Shown in pieces: positions 1 to 13,061 of a stretch of 64,000 bases of DNA; positions within the stretch are counted from its first letter, which is position 1; the number at the start of each line of letters is the position of its first letter. A model generated the notes under the pieces. The model did no database searches and had not been told where the DNA came from. It was given only the letters and a program-made list of their open reading frames with translations. This stretch comes from Dryomyza anilis (Eukaryota > Arthropoda > Insecta > Diptera > Dryomyzidae): assembly GCA_951804985.1 (NCBI GenBank), contig OX638132.1, forward strand, positions 3,763,529 through 3,827,528, given 5' to 3'. The translations under genes and the position numbers were made by a program.

Positions 1-1606
1 TAGCGTACCGTCAATAGATGGAACTCGTGCGACTAATGGAGAAATTCCCACCAGCGTCATCACACGCACAGGTCTACCAGAGAGATCGTCGAATAATTAA
101 TAAAAACAGGACAGAGTGCGCTGGAAATTTAGGCGAGATACCAAAAAAAATTATTCTCTTTTTAGAAGAAGGAAAATAGTGCAGATTGCAATTATATAAA
201 TGTTTATAAAAATATTGAATAAATGTTTATAAAAATCCTGGAAAAACTGTTTTCAAAACCTTCAAAAGAGTTACAGTAGATAAGAATTTTACATTTAAAT
301 AAAGACTTGCCAAAATATATAGAATTGCCAAAAATAAAAACTAAAAAGTAATATTTATTTAGCGCAAGTAAACCCAGTATGAATACTAATACTTTTATAT
401 ACAAAAAAATTAAAAACTAAAAAATTATATATAATTAATTAATTGTAATAATATTATTCTTGACTATAAATGCAAATTGAAAATATGTAAAATTCACATT
501 TTTAATTAAAAATGAAAATATAAATTGTATAATAAAAATTAATTATAATTAACAAATTATATAATAATTTGTGTCGCTGAAAATGATTGTAAACTAATTT
601 AAAGAAAAGCTTAAATTTTATTCAATATTTACGTCTAGTGTTTATGTAAGTAAGTTTAAAATGAATTTAAATTAAATTTAAAATATTCCTACATGTTTGT
701 ATTTTTATGATTATGTAATTTTTATGTAGCTTAATAAATAAAACAATAATTATGTCAAACAATATGGACTTTTAATGTATCAATTTCAACTGCGACGCAT
801 TCCGACGTTAATTCCAAATGAGGCTGCAACCAAACTGATCCAAATTAATTTTAATGACCCTGCCAAGGTAGCACCAATACAAAAAAAAAAAACAAAACAA
901 AGATGCCTTCGCTAAATAGCAATTTGGTGTCATCGCCTAAAAGCCTGTCGTCTGTGAGCTCCAACCTCATCTTCATCTTCATCAAGTAGATGATCATAAC
1001 GCCACCAAAAAAACAAATAAATTATAAAACAAAATCTCACCACCAACATAGCCAACAAAAATGATTCGACAATTCCGATACCTGCCTGTGCGAAATTTGG
1101 CCCAAAGCAAACCGCAACAAAGACAAATAAATACTTCGGAAAACCACAAAACCTTTTTGGCGTACGCGCGATCAATTAGGCAAACTTGTTTTACGATCGG
1201 TTTTATTAGTGAGGTTAAAATTTAATGGAAGAATTCAGCAAGATTCGCATGCAGATGAGCGGCATAGATCAGCACGTTTCGAAGTTCGATCGATGATTAA
1301 GCGTTTGGAATGTAACGTTCAACGGGTGTTGATCGCGTTGCGGACGAAACGCTTTTATTAATTAGTTGTTATATTCTAAATTAATGCAGTCGATTTAATG
1401 CCAAAAATGAGTTGAATTCAATTTTTGATATTCTTTTTCTTTTGATAATTCCTAGCAATATTCAAAGAAATTTGTATTTTTAGTCTATGAGTTGCCTAAA
1501 ATTATTGCTGCCAATATGTAACCTATGGATTCTTATTTACCAAGTTTAATAATTGACATTTTAAGTTCTGCTATTTAAAATTCTACAACTGATTGAAACA
1601 CTTTTA
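1..1606. other. AT-rich non-coding sequence
   Basis: No gene, RNA or repeat boundary recognised. The 81-codon minus-strand ORF around 930-1175 starts in a GAT/GAA-type repeat and has no family features. A slightly more GC-rich patch lies at about 1180-1340. Confidence 0.4.
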
Positions 1607-1957
1607 CAGGCCAGTTTTACAGTACATATTTAAACTTAGTTTAAATTTTTAGTTCCTATTAAAAACAGCTAGAAAGACAATTAGTAATACGTAAATATGA
1701 CATTTTAAATATTTATGAAATGTTAATTGTTAACGAAATTGTAAACTAAGTTTAATTTGCAAATGCGACAGGTTTCAGTTGTAAAAGAGTTCAACTCTCA
1801 TTTTTGAGGAAAAATATTAAGATTTTAAAAAAAGTTTAAACAGCTTACATAAGACGTTTAAACTCATTTTACACGACGAATAAAATTAAACTGACTTCTT
1901 TCATTAAACTTCGGGTAACCCACAAATCGAGTTAAACTATCACTGTAAAACCGGCCC
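1607..1957. mobile_element. MITE with GGCCRGTTTTACAGT ends
   Basis: The left end at 1607-1623 and the right end at 1942-1957 are inverted copies of the same 16 bases (14 identical: AGGCCAGTTTTACAGT against GGGCCGGTTTTACAGT). TA lies just outside both ends (1605-1606 and 1958-1959). The interior repeats GTTTAAACT-like words and has no ORF. Confidence 0.55.
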
Positions 1958-2106
1958 TAAGCGGATTCATATCAACCGCGTAAAACTCGTAAATAGTGAA
2001 AGAAGTGTTAATAGAAGAAATAATTCTCGGTAGACAATCAAAAATCTTTAATTATTAGTTTTGAACAGAGATCAGAGATAAAGATTAAACTTTTCGGAGG
2101 TTCCTG

Positions 2107-2662
2107 CACAGAAAAAAAAATTCTTCAATATGATGAATTTATTCATAAATATTATGAATTTTTTCACCAACTACCAGATTCATCATATTGATACCACCGT
2201 TCATTACATGACATATTAATGAATGCATTAATTATATATATGAACAAAATATTCATTACAATGAATTTGAATTGTCATATTGACGAATTGTCATATAACT
2301 TTTTATTAATAAAAAGTTGTAATTATAAATATATTAGAAAACATTTTACTAATTATTGCATGTCGAGCAAGCATTGATATGCTGATAGAAAGTTGGATTA
2401 ATGAACAGCGTTCTTCAATATGATGAACATATATGTTTTTTTTTTTATATTTTGGTTCATTAATATGATGAAACGTATTCTTCACATACATTTCATCATA
2501 TTGAAGAACACATTTTCGACAGTTACCAAGCGTTCTTCATATTTATGATAGCATTCATAATATTGCTGGCGCTAGTCATTAATATTATGAATGGTTCTTC
2601 AATACAATGAATCATGGGTTGAAGAACGGAATTCATCAATATGATGTACATTTTTTTCTGTG
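2107..2662. mobile_element. family-A MITE, complete copy
   Basis: Bounded by CACAGAAAAAAAAATTC and ACATTTTTTTCTGTG. The interior is packed with short near-palindromes built on TTCATCAATATGATGAA and TTCATAATATTATGAA. No ORF of family type. This copy serves as reference: it shows the left half (CACCAACTACCAGATTC), a middle (GTCGAGCAAGCATTG) and a right half (GGTTGAAGAACGGAATTC) found scattered elsewhere in the window. Confidence 0.75.
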
Positions 2663-2913
2663 TATGTTTAGTTCTCTGTTTTTCAACGGTTCCGGTTGAT
2701 GTTTTAAATAAAACGATTATCTACTTCGTTTACTGTAGCAATCCCTGGTTAGAAAACATATATATATATTTTATTTGTAAACTTTAAAATCATTGCTTAA
2801 AATCTCAGCTAACGATAATAATGAAATCTTTGTATAATTTGTGATTGCTGATATGAAATCTGGGTACCATTTTGAGTTTATTACGTGTGTTACACGTAAT
2901 TTTAAAAATGCAT

Positions 2914-3344
2914 ACACACAAAAAATGTCACCAAAAATTCCTCCAACTACCTGCATTCATTATATTGATGAATTCATTCATTGAATTGAAATCGTATTTT
3001 TTAAACATCAAATTTCAAAGACAAGTTTGTCTCCATTTACACCTTTATGTATTTATAATTCTTATGCGAGTTATAATATTTCATTGCTAATTATTCGAAG
3101 CCTCAATTTATCATATTAATGAAAAAGTGAACATCATATTGATGAATTTTTTCATCAAACCATATTAATTTAAATATTATAAATCTTATAAGAAATGTGT
3201 CAATGGAGACTAATTTTTGTTTGAAATTTGATGAAAGAAAAAATATTAAAAATGAAAAACACTGAAAAAATACGACTTTACTTCAATGAATTAAATCATC
3301 AATATGATGAATACTGGTTGTTGGTACATTTTTTTGTGTGTGTG
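2914..3344. mobile_element. foldback element with arms of about 150 bp
   Basis: The left arm (ACACACAAAAAATG through GTCTCCATT) and the right arm (AATGGAGACTAA to TTTTTTTGTGTGTGTG) are imperfect inverted copies. Both carry CATATTGATGA words, TCGTATTTTTT and ATCAAATTTCAAA. The ends resemble family A (CACA + A-run), with TA just outside on the left (2912-2913). The 72-codon ORF inside is a chance product. Confidence 0.65.
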
Positions 3345-4135
3345 GTATTTAAAACAGTTATTCGGTGATAGATCTGCAGTGGTTATATTATTTGAAGACT
3401 CCGCCTTTCATTTCAAGGCCAAAATTTGTATAAATGAATTATAAAATAATATTGTTCTAGCTGAATTAAATAGTTTAATTTAAAAAATGCGCTGAATAAG
3501 TAAATATCTCACTGTATTACGCTTAGTTATTTGGAACCATTACCGGAATCAATTAATTAATAAACTTAATTCAGAAGAATGTTACTGGTAACTCAAACAA
3601 TTTGCGCTGAATCATGCTGAATGAATGCCCTTAATTCCAAACTGATTTAGTTGCACGGCGCTTCATTGAGGCCTCCCTTTTTGTTTTTGCTGCACTATCT
3701 TAGGTTCTAAATTAACAATATATTTATGTGATTCCTTTCTTGTGCTGCAAATTGAATACGAATAATTTTATGTTAATTTCTAGGAGGAATACAAAACAAA
3801 AAAATATGGTAGGGTTAAAAACACCGTGCGAGGTACGCGACTCTGCGTATCTCCGCTTTTTTGTGTTATCTATTTTAACTGCAAGATTTTAAAGCGCATT
3901 CTCTTGTCTTTTGTCGGTTCGTAATGTCGTCGTTGATCCGATACATGTTCGATGCGACGGTGGACGGCAAACGATGGCGCTGCCACTTGGCGTCACCGAG
4001 GTCGCTAAGCTGCCAGGTTGCGGCTTAAGTGGCGCCTAAGTACAGAGACACGTACAAGCGATGGGACAGCTGAATCGGATGCATACATTGAACCAGGGTT
4101 CGGAACGAAAATTATCTGTGGTACCAAGTAATTTT
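3345..4135. other. unique sequence with a GC-richer island
   Basis: No ORF of note. About 3650-4080 is less AT-rich and free of the repeats seen around it, so it may be conserved regulatory DNA. Nothing specific is recognised. Confidence 0.35.
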
Positions 4136-4376
4136 ACACAAAAAAATGCTTCAATATGATGAATTTATTCATAAATATTATGAATTTTTTCACCAACTAC
4201 CAAATACTGATACCATTATTCATTAAATGACATACTGATGAATACATTCATTATATATATGTAATTATTCATACCATCGAACACCATAGTGAAGAACGAA
4301 ATATTCAATACAATGAATTTTAATCGTCATATTGATGAATTTGTTCATAATATTTATGAATATAATTTTGTTCGCT
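4136..4376. mobile_element. family-A MITE, left-half fragment
   Basis: Starts TTACACAAAAAAATGCTTCA and follows the left half of the 2107-2662 copy: TTTTTTCACCAACTACC, the CATTCATTATATATATG block and GAATTTGTTCATAATATTTA. It stops in unrelated sequence near 4376; the right half is missing. Confidence 0.65.
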
Positions 4377-5407
4377 TTTTTCCGTCTGTACGTATTTCAG
4401 TGTGTCTGCCCGTTGTCAGTCTGTCACTATTAAATGAAAATAAGAATATTTAACTAAACTACGTCTCGTATAAACTATTATTTTTTTAACGAACTATATT
4501 ATTAACTTCATTAAAACAAATATCAAAATCTCACTATTTAAAAATGTCTCCAGTGATCTAAACTGTTTTACCGGTTAACATCTTTGTGGTACTAAGTTCC
4601 TGTTCCATCTGAACCCACCTTTTGAATGCAGTTTCCATTTCACAATCGTTGAAGAGGCGATTTAATTAAAACGGCAGACAGCGGGATTGCAATTAAGCCG
4701 TAGACCAATTTTTCATTTCTTTATTCACTTATAATTCATAGTAATTTGTTCGTAAGTTCGCTTACATGTTTTTTAGTTCGTTCATTCATTCCTCCGTTCG
4801 TTCGTTTATTCGTTAGTCTCCTTGATCGACGTGCAGTTAATCGTTACATTTAATTATCACGCTTAACACTTGCAATTAAGTTAATAAAATACACCCGATA
4901 ACTTAATCCCATTTATTGTAATTATAAAAATTGCTCCAGTTGTTGTTTTTGTTGTTGTCGTATTTGCACTCACATCCAAATTGATTAAAAGTTGCATGCA
5001 TGCGCTTCGGTGTCGCGCGACTCCACTAGTAGAAGCTCACTCAGTCAGCGCCGTCGACCGCCGATTCATGTCATAATGTAGAAGATACCCGCGCGGGACA
5101 GTGGCACAATTCGAAAATTAAATAAAAACAAGTGGCACACGATGACGCTGCATATGATTGTGAGCTATCATAAGTGCAGAGTTAAAGTATTTTTATTTTT
5201 CAGTTTGTTTCTTGTACCGCAACAGCTGCTGTGGCTGCTGAATGCAAATTGAAACCTGAGTAGTCAATTACACAGTCAGATTTTTAGCTCTACCATTTGA
5301 AATTAACTTTTAATGATTATGGAAATGTTTTCAAAAATAGTTTTTCAGGTATAATAATTTTAATATATTGGAAAAAAAAAGAGTTTCACATGTTTTAAAC
5401 GATATGT
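4377..5407. other. unique non-coding sequence
   Basis: Contains a TTCG/TTCA-rich patch at about 4760-4815 (repeated CGTTCRTT) and a GC-richer stretch at about 4990-5260. No coding signal, RNA gene or TE boundary recognised. Confidence 0.35.
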
Positions 5408-6364
5408 CACACAGTACAGAAAAATGTATATCATATTGATGAATTCCGTTCTTCAAACCATGATTCATTGTTTTGAAGAAGTATTCATAATATTAATGAC
5501 TTACGCCATCAATGCTATGAATGCTATCATAAATATGATGAACGCTTGGTAAAAGTGCTCTTTAATATAATGAACTGTATGTGATGAATCCGTTTCATTA
5601 TATTAATGAACCAAAATATAAAATGCAACATATATGTTCAGCATATTGAAGAACGCTATCAAAATATTATTTTTTTCGTTCATTTTTTGTCGTACTTCTC
5701 AGGTTTCAAGTAGTTCTTGTGTGTTATTTCTTATATAATGCTTGCTCGACATGCATGAATTAGTAAAATGTTTTATAATATATTTATAATTACAACTTTT
5801 TATTATTATAAAGGTATATTTATAAAAAATATATTTTTGAAAAAACAAAATTTTTTTTCGAAAATATTTTTTTTTTGAAAATATTTTTTTTGAAACATTT
5901 TTTTTCGAACAATATTTTATTTCAAACAAAAAAAATTTTCGATACATTTCTTTTTTTGAAAAAAATTTTTTTTTCGAACAAATTTTTTATTTCGAAAAAA
6001 ATGTATTTTTAAAAAATTCTTTTTTTCGACAATTTTTTTTTCGGAACAATTTTTTTTTTGTCCGAAAAATTTTGTTTCGGATAATTTTTTAAAATTTTTG
6101 TTACTGTATTTTTAAATAACATTTTTACAACACTTTTTTTTCGTATTAATTTATAATTTTTTTTTTTTTTTATATATTATGAAAAAATTCATCAATATGA
6201 CAATTGAAATTCATTGTGTTGAATATTTTGTTCATATATATAATGAATGCATTCATTAATATGTCATTTAATGAACGGTGGTATCAATATGATGAATCTG
6301 GTAGTTGGTGAAAAAATTCATAATATTTATGTATAAATTCATCATATTAAAGAATTTTTTCTGT
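5408..6364. mobile_element. family-A MITE in reverse, with a T-rich core
   Basis: Reverse-complement arrangement of the 2107-2662 copy: it starts ACACAGTACAGAAAAATG, passes GAATTCCGTTCTTCAAACC, GCTTGCTCGACATGC and the CACTATC-type blocks, and ends TTAAAGAATTTTTTCTG. The middle (about 5820-6175) is swollen by runs of T separated by CGAA or GAAA (TTTTTTTCGAA-type units). This makes it 957 bp against 556 bp for the reference copy. Confidence 0.7.
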
Positions 6365-7530
6365 TTACTTACATTTGTATATACTTAAAACAAATACATT
6401 TGGGCGTATATTAAATATGGGTATTTCCAGAAAAACGTACCGAAAAATTCAAAATACTCAAATCTTTAAAATAACGGTGGATTTGTAAATTCATTAAGTT
6501 ACGTTACTATACAACTTGTAAATATACCAATTTTTCATGTACTTTGTGAATTTCCTCGGAATGTTCAAAAAATGTAAATATAGATTTCCTAGTAATTGTA
6601 GAAAATTTTGACAGCTAATTGAAATCTGTACCGTGCTGAACTTTGAGTACGAAAGTGTGAAACCATATAAAAAAAATCAAATAAACATTATTTAATCTCA
6701 TAAATAGTAAAAAAAAAACTTTAAAAACATCTGGAAATTCGAATCGTACATCACTTTTCATTTCGTAATAATGATTATTAATATTGTTAGATATAAAATA
6801 ATTTTTAGCAAAAAATCGTAGTGCAAATTTCCATACGGAAAGTCCAAAATTATTCTGTGAGTTTTTACGAAATAACTGTAAACTTTAGGAACAAAGTGTA
6901 AATATATAAAGAAAGCACATGGCTTTAACTATTTATTAAAATAATTCAAAAAATAATTTAATTGCAAAATATGATGAATTTTTGGAATTTCTATACGAAC
7001 GACGAGATGTACTTCCGTTTTGGTCTCTTTCGCAACTACCACTATTTAATTTATATCTTTTAATCTACCCCATAAAATTCTGCAAGTGTTTAAATACTAC
7101 TTGCAAATAAATCAAGTAAATTCATTAATTTTTCTTCGAGATATTAAAGTTTTAAGCGTACGAAGAATGTCCCGTCCGGAACCCCAGGAAATGCCCATAT
7201 GCTAGTGGCTTTAAATATGTACATTTATTTTTAATACAGTTTTTTTCAGTGTAAGTTTTTTCAGCGATTTTTTCCATAATTTTAAAAATTATCGTATAAT
7301 TCAGTAAAATAAATAATCGTTCCATATTGACTAAGTAGTTTTGTTTATGGTTAAAATGTCGTTTAAAAGCTATTCAGCGCATTCAAATTGTATTCAGCAA
7401 TTAAAATTTAGTATAGTTTGGATAATGTGTTAGACAATTTTTATGATAATTATAACAAATACAGCACATATTCAGCGCATGTTCATTTCATATAATAAAA
7501 TTTAATAATTTGTAATCATTTGTTTTTCTA
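6365..7530. other. AT-rich non-coding sequence
   Basis: No ORF, RNA gene or clear repeat boundary recognised. Confidence 0.35.
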
Positions 7531-8052
7531 CTCTACACCAAGAAAGGGTATATACAGGTTGGTACGCATGACCTCCTGAGTCGTCTGTCCGTCTGTTGAA
7601 ATCATGATTACAGAAAAACTAAAAGAACTATTAATTTAGATTACTTATATATCTAGGCTGTTTCAACAAGAAAATTGTCATGATCGGTCCATTGCGACCT
7701 AAGAACCGACCACTTATGTTCAAATACCTCATGTAAAACTTACATCTACAGTTGATTTTTGCTTTATACCGGCTTAAATTAACTTCTTTGTTCAAATATA
7801 TATTAACTTCATGCTCAAATATTTGAAAATAATGTTTTCCCGTGAACTGACTTTTTGTTATCGAAAAAAGTCTAAATTGGGTACACCTACCAATTTGTAC
7901 ATATGGGTATCAAATGAATGAAAATTCTTCAGCGATTTAAAGTTTGTAGTTATTTTCAGGATTCGAAAACACACATTATTTATAGCTTTATCACACCAAC
8001 TTTCACAATTTCTTCAACATTTCCCATGTGACCTAACTTTCCTTACTTGTTA
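7531..8052 (-). mobile_element. mini-me/DINE-like element, reverse copy
   Basis: Runs from CTCTACACCAAGAAAGGGTA, through GTCGTCTGTCCGTCTGTTGA, to CCCATGTGACCTAACTTTCC. It matches the complement of the fuller copy at 26638-27308. The (GTCY)n tract next to the GGGTATA end is the hallmark of mini-me/DINE-1-type elements of flies. It carries no ORF. Confidence 0.65.
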
Positions 8053-8736
8053 AAGTTTAAATGGTCATGTAGATAAATGATTCAATAAAATTTTTAATTT
8101 GACTACTTATTTAACATAATGTTTAAAATTAGTTAATTCAGCAGTATTTTAACAATGTATTTTATAGTTTATCATCAAATTTAGTGAGTCTGTTTAAATT
8201 ATCTTTATATATTGTCTATACTTTTGGTCATATCTATAAAAAGAATTAACTTGTTATCATAAGTTGCTACTTAGGTTAATAGGACACTTAGCTTTTTTTA
8301 AATAAAATTCAGCATTATTATCTATTAATACCTATAAAATACCTCTTAATTAAAGTGATGCGGTATTTTATTGAATGTGGGAGTATGTTATAAAGCATCT
8401 ATTCGAAGTGGTTTAATTTCAATTTATTCAGCTCATAAAATTTTAATTAGTATTTATATGTATGACGAAGGTTTTAAAACAAGAACTTAAAACACCGCAT
8501 ATATTCTGTGATTTCTGTTAAATTGTCAAAGTAATAAAATCATAAAGCTTACATTAATCTTATTGCGAGGTATTTTCATGTACTGTTAAAACCTTAAACG
8601 TGATAGCTAATTGAAAGTCAATGTAACGATACGTATTGTGAAAATACTACTGCCTATTATGGTAGGCTATATGATTTGGAGCAACGTGTCTACCATTTTG
8701 CTTCCACCTGCATAATTTACTATACCATATCTTTGC
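8053..8736. other. AT-rich non-coding sequence
   Basis: Nothing recognised. Confidence 0.3.
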
Positions 8737-9150
8737 ATAGAAAAAAATCATTAATATGATGAATTTATTCATAAATATTATGAAGATTCATCATATTGAT
8801 ATCACCGTTCATTAAATGACATATTGATGAATACCTTCATTATATATATGAACTTATTCGTAGCTTCGAACAACATAGTGAAGAACGAAATACAATGTAT
8901 TTGAATAGTCATATTGATGAATTTGTTCATAATACTAATGAATATAATATTTTTTTTACGAATTTAACAAAAAAAAGAAAAAAAAAATTTAGAAAATAAT
9001 TCGTGTTGTAAAAATTTTATTTAAAAAAATAACAGAAAAAAAATATTTTTTTTCATTTATTTTTTTTTAAATATATTTTTTATGAATACTTAAAAGTAAT
9101 ACCTTTTTAAATTATAAAAAGTTGCAATTATAAATAAATATATCACAAAA
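8737..9150. mobile_element. family-A MITE, left half plus A/T-run core
   Basis: CATAGAAAAAAATCATTAAT begins the copy. GATTCATCATATTGATATCA and GTGAAGAACGAAATACAATG follow, then mixed runs of A and T (8945-9090) and AAAAAGTTGCAATTATAAAT, which is also at 2305-2330 of the reference copy. The right half is absent. Confidence 0.65.
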
Positions 9151-10712
9151 CATAGTGTCTGCCCATTTCCTTCTAATTTCCTGCCTTAAATTTTCCCAGG
9201 GCATAACAATTCAACACACAATCACGAAGAATATTATATTTATACTCATATTATCATTAAATAGAATTCAGTTTTGATTCGTTTTTATAAATTTGAATGA
9301 AAAACAAATCATTCTTCTGTCGCACGTTCTTAACTAAATATTGAAGCACCAAAATGGCGCCTTCCTCATAAGATATCTTTGAATAATGGCGTCCAAATAC
9401 AACAAATTTCGCAAATATTTTGATGATTGATGATAATTGCAGCTGCCGCTGATCAACATTGTGATATTCGCACGGAATTTCTAAAGTTAAGAAAAGTTTT
9501 TCGTTAATTATGTCTACTTCATATCTGCGTTGTATAACGCGACAAACGAGGTCCGAGGGTACAGCTTATCTTAATTTCGAACACTTTTTCGATGAGGCAA
9601 TGGCTGACCGGTCGGACGGACGATCGGTCGGTCGGTCGGTTAGTGTGGCGTAAGAAGTGCAGAGTGCATTAGTGGGAAACACGGGAACAGGCGCCGTCTC
9701 AATTACTTTGCGTCACGTTGAGTACGCGGTACCATTCCGCGTAACAACCTCCATCCTTAGGACACCGAATGAACGACACTTTCCTTAGCCCTGCCACGGG
9801 CGCCACGTACCTACAAACGAATGGATGGACGGACAAACGGACGGACGTACGAACGATGATCAACATTAATCTGATCCCTTTTTGGATGCCTCGTTGTTCG
9901 TTTTCTTTTTGTCTCAATTTTAATGCAGTTCCCGCGCTATACCACAATACCATTCCGAAACCGGGCTCCGATAAGCGCCATGCAGTCAACCAGTCAAACA
10001 GCCAGCCAGTCAACCATTGCGCCAACCACTCGCAACACAGCAACGATCTTTGAATATGCCAGATGAACTCTTTTTGTAGATAAGCGCTGCATCTTCAATC
10101 TTCTGGCGCGTCTTACGGCTCCTACCCGATGCGGGCCCAAAGCACTTGGTCATTATTTAATAGCAACAACTACAACAACAACAAAGTCCCAAATGTGGCC
10201 GCGGCATATAAATGATAATAAAATTGGTAGAGACACATGAGGGAATACGAAAAAGACAAATACAACGAAAAAAATAAATAGCTTGGCTGATAAACTCAGG
10301 GAATACCTTCGTTCGTTTGGGATCATTTGCATTTAATTCTTGGAATTTTATAGATTTTTCCTAGAATTCAGTTGAGATTTCTGAGAATTAAAAGCCAAGA
10401 TAACCTGCTTTGTGGCATCGAGTCAGTAGCATAGCATAGTTGAAGAGTATGAGGGGAACGGGTTCCCTTTTGGTTGCATGGAATGCATATTGGTCAGAAG
10501 ACAATGTGACTGAATAGCAACAATTTGTGCCGATTGAATTGAAATAGTGTCGAAAGGGTTAGAAAATGGCGCTCCAAATAGTGCTGAATGGCTCTGTTCT
10601 GTATTAAATGAGCTACGAACACTATTATGCATACTGACAATAGCGCAGTATGAGAACAAATCGGCTTTAAAATTGAAATAAAATCTGCGACATTGAATTT
10701 AAGTAATGGCTA
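9151..10712. other. unique sequence with a GC-rich island
   Basis: About 9320-10220 is non-repetitive and GC-richer, with GGTC/GGAC runs at 9605-9640 and 9820-9850. ORFs of 94 and 114 codons overlap here on opposite strands, but neither shows a domain, and both translate the GGAC-type repeat. It could be a distal regulatory block. Confidence 0.35.
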
Positions 10713-11145
10713 CACTCAAGATAAAATCAGCTTGGAACACACGAAACCCTTCATGTATTTCACGAAAGAACTTTATGATAAATTTCCGAATATTGATTGT
10801 TTATTTTACGAAACTATTCCTAAATTTTATCTACGAAAGCCATTCGTACATAATACGGAAAACTCGTAATTTATTGAATATTTGTGTACCTTTTTACGAA
10901 TATATTCGTATATTTTAAGAAAGCATTCGTAATTTTTCCGATAACATTCGTACATTTATAATAAATATGCAACATTTTACGAATATTTCGTAAATTCATG
11001 AATATCTTGTTAAAAAAAGCTGACGATGAAAATGCCGTTTCACAAAAATATGAAAAAAAAGGAAATATGATACTTTTGACACAAACAGAACTAACACAGA
11101 ACACATTTTAAACGTTTTTGTATTTGTGCCCGCATACCAATTAAT
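10713..11145. mobile_element. family-F MITE (CACTCAAAATAA ends), forward copy
   Basis: Left end TA|CACTCAAGATAAAATC at 10711-10728. The interior is full of TTCGTAAA/TACGAA words. It is a reverse-orientation relative of 16159-16628: both have TACGAAAGCCATTCG-type, TTATTGAATATTTGTGTACC and ACTAACACAGAACACA blocks. The right end is decayed. Confidence 0.6.
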
Positions 11146-11223
11146 TAAAATATTTTGTTTAAAAAAAAACTTTCGTTGAAAATTACGATTAATTCATGAA
11201 AATATGAAACATCATGCACAGAT

Positions 11224-11800
11224 TTAATACACGCTGCAAAAAAAGGGATCTCCCAAACATAATTTTGCAGGCATTACGTATATCTTTGGAGGTTTATGCA
11301 AACAAAAGTATTATTTCATTGCCAAACATTATTATAATAACAGCCAAACATATTTTTGTTTTCGTTCAAACATATTTATGTCCAGAATGAATAATTTTCG
11401 GCGTTCTTGCAAACATATATATGTTTGAATGTGAAAAACATTTTATTTACATGTAAACATATTTATGTTTACATTTGATTTTGATGTAAAAATAGTAAAT
11501 TTAGTGCTAATATCTTCTTTACACAATATTTGTTTTTTCTCTATTTTTAAATTACATTTTTACATACATATATTAATATCTGATGAAAAATATATATTTC
11601 TACAGAAACATTAATATAGTAAATTCATGCTAATCCGTGATTAAAACAATTTATGTTTAAATATCATATAATAATATTTCAATCTGAACAAAATAATAAT
11701 ACAATTCAATTATAATGTTATTAGATATTACTCCCAATATGTATATGGAGATTTGGAATTACGTTATAATTACATTCAAGCATATTCAAACAAATCTTTT
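11224..11800. repeat. family-H repeat rich in CAAACATAT words
   Basis: Starts ACGCTGCAAAAAAAGGG, then CCCAAACATAATTTTGCAGG, then repeated AAACATATTTATGTTT palindromes. Related sequence lies at about 15805-16065 in the other orientation (AATATTATGTTTGGAG, ATGCAATGCCTG). Boundaries are approximate. Confidence 0.45.
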
Positions 11801-11898
11801 CTATCCGTGTACTTTTGAACTTTTAGTACAAACAGATCTCACACAGAACACATTTGAAAACTGTTTGTATTTTGTGTGATATCAGAAATAAAGTAATT

Positions 11899-12300
11899 AA
11901 AACCATTTGGGAAGGTTTGATCACATGGGAAATTTTAAAGTAGGTGTTATTATGATAGTTAGGATTATCAAAATTATAGTCGGTCTAAGCCGACTATAAA
12001 TATCCTACACATATGTGTGGTTACCATTCAAAGTGATATATAGGTCACCAGGGTATACGAATCCTGAAAATAACTACAAACATTCAATCGCTGAAGAATT
12101 TCCATTCATTTGATACCCATATTTACAAATGAGTAGGTGTACCGAATTTCGATTTTTTTTTTTTGGAACCACAAGTCGTTTCGTTAATGTCAATATATAT
12201 TTGACCAAAAAAGTTTACCTAAGCACGTATACAGTAAAATTGATTTGTAGATGTAAATTTTATATGAATATACCCTCTCATTCTTAGTGTAGGGTATAAA
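11899..12300 (+). mobile_element. mini-me/DINE-like element, internally deleted
   Basis: Starts AAAACCATTTGGGAAGG, includes TTATAGTCGGTCTAAGCCGA and GATACCCATATTTACAAATG, and ends CTTAGTGTAGGGTATAAAA. Compared with 26638-27308 it lacks the (RGAC)n/(TA)n segment. Confidence 0.65.
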
Positions 12301-12499
12301 AAATGCAGCTCCAAGTTTCTATTTGACGCAACTGATTTCTGTTTATACTAATGATTCGTAAAAAAACAATGTTTCGTTAAATTCCACATATAGCCTCACA
12401 ATTTACTAACGTTTAGTAATTTATAAGATTAGTAGGTTAGACTAAAAACTATTTCGAATAGTTTGGAGTGTGTATTTATTAATATTTCATGCGCCTACC

Positions 12500-12650
12500 G
12501 ATTATAGCAGTTCCGTCGACAAGTTTGTGAAATATTCGTTTTAACCGTAGGAAGTTGGTTGTTAGAACTAACTTTTTCGTTCATCCAAACTCATGTCAAT
12601 AGAATTTTCTGTGTGCTGCAATTAACGTGCGGGAATCTGTATAAATCACT
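12500..12650 (-). mobile_element. family-C MITE end plus a duplicated 64-bp segment
   Basis: GAAGTTGGTTGTTAGAACTA to AATTTTCTGTGTG is a family-C end in reverse. The 64 bases at 12587-12650 recur at 14024-14087 with one mismatch, crossing the MITE end into flanking DNA, so flank and element were copied together. Confidence 0.55.
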
Positions 12651-12751
12651 ATTATTGGGAACAATACTGAATCACACAATATAGAAACCGCATAGAAATA
12701 GTATTGAAATCGTAAAAAAATTCTGAACGCGATCTTGAAATATTTAAACAA

Positions 12752-12945
12752 AGTCAATGGGATAAATTATTATTTTAATCGGAAAATACCATTAAATACT
12801 AGAAAATACCATGACATTGCCATTGATTTCAGATGAAAAGATTTATTTTTTGTATACTATTAAATCAAATCCCATTATATCCTATTGACATTTGAAAACC
12901 TATTGATTTTAATGGGATTTTAGGAAATTTTAATCTGGTTGTAGG
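12752..12945 (+). mobile_element. family-B MITE, diverged copy lacking ends
   Basis: Shares GATAAATTATTATTTTAATC, GAAAATACCATTAAATACTA and TTTTTTGTATACTATTAAAT with the copy at 13062. The terminal CACCCAGAAA is lost. Confidence 0.6.
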
Positions 12946-13061
12946 CAGTCTTTAAATATCCATTTTAATATGTGAACGTGGATAACTTTCAAACTGGACC
13001 TACATAAGAATTTATATTAATTAGAGTACCCTTATTTACGAATGTGTAAGTGTCCGAATTA

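Noticed and set aside
930..1175. 81-codon minus-strand ORF with a hydrophobic core
   Set aside because: Begins in unique DNA and runs through a GAT/GAA-type trinucleotide repeat; no domain, promoter or splice context.
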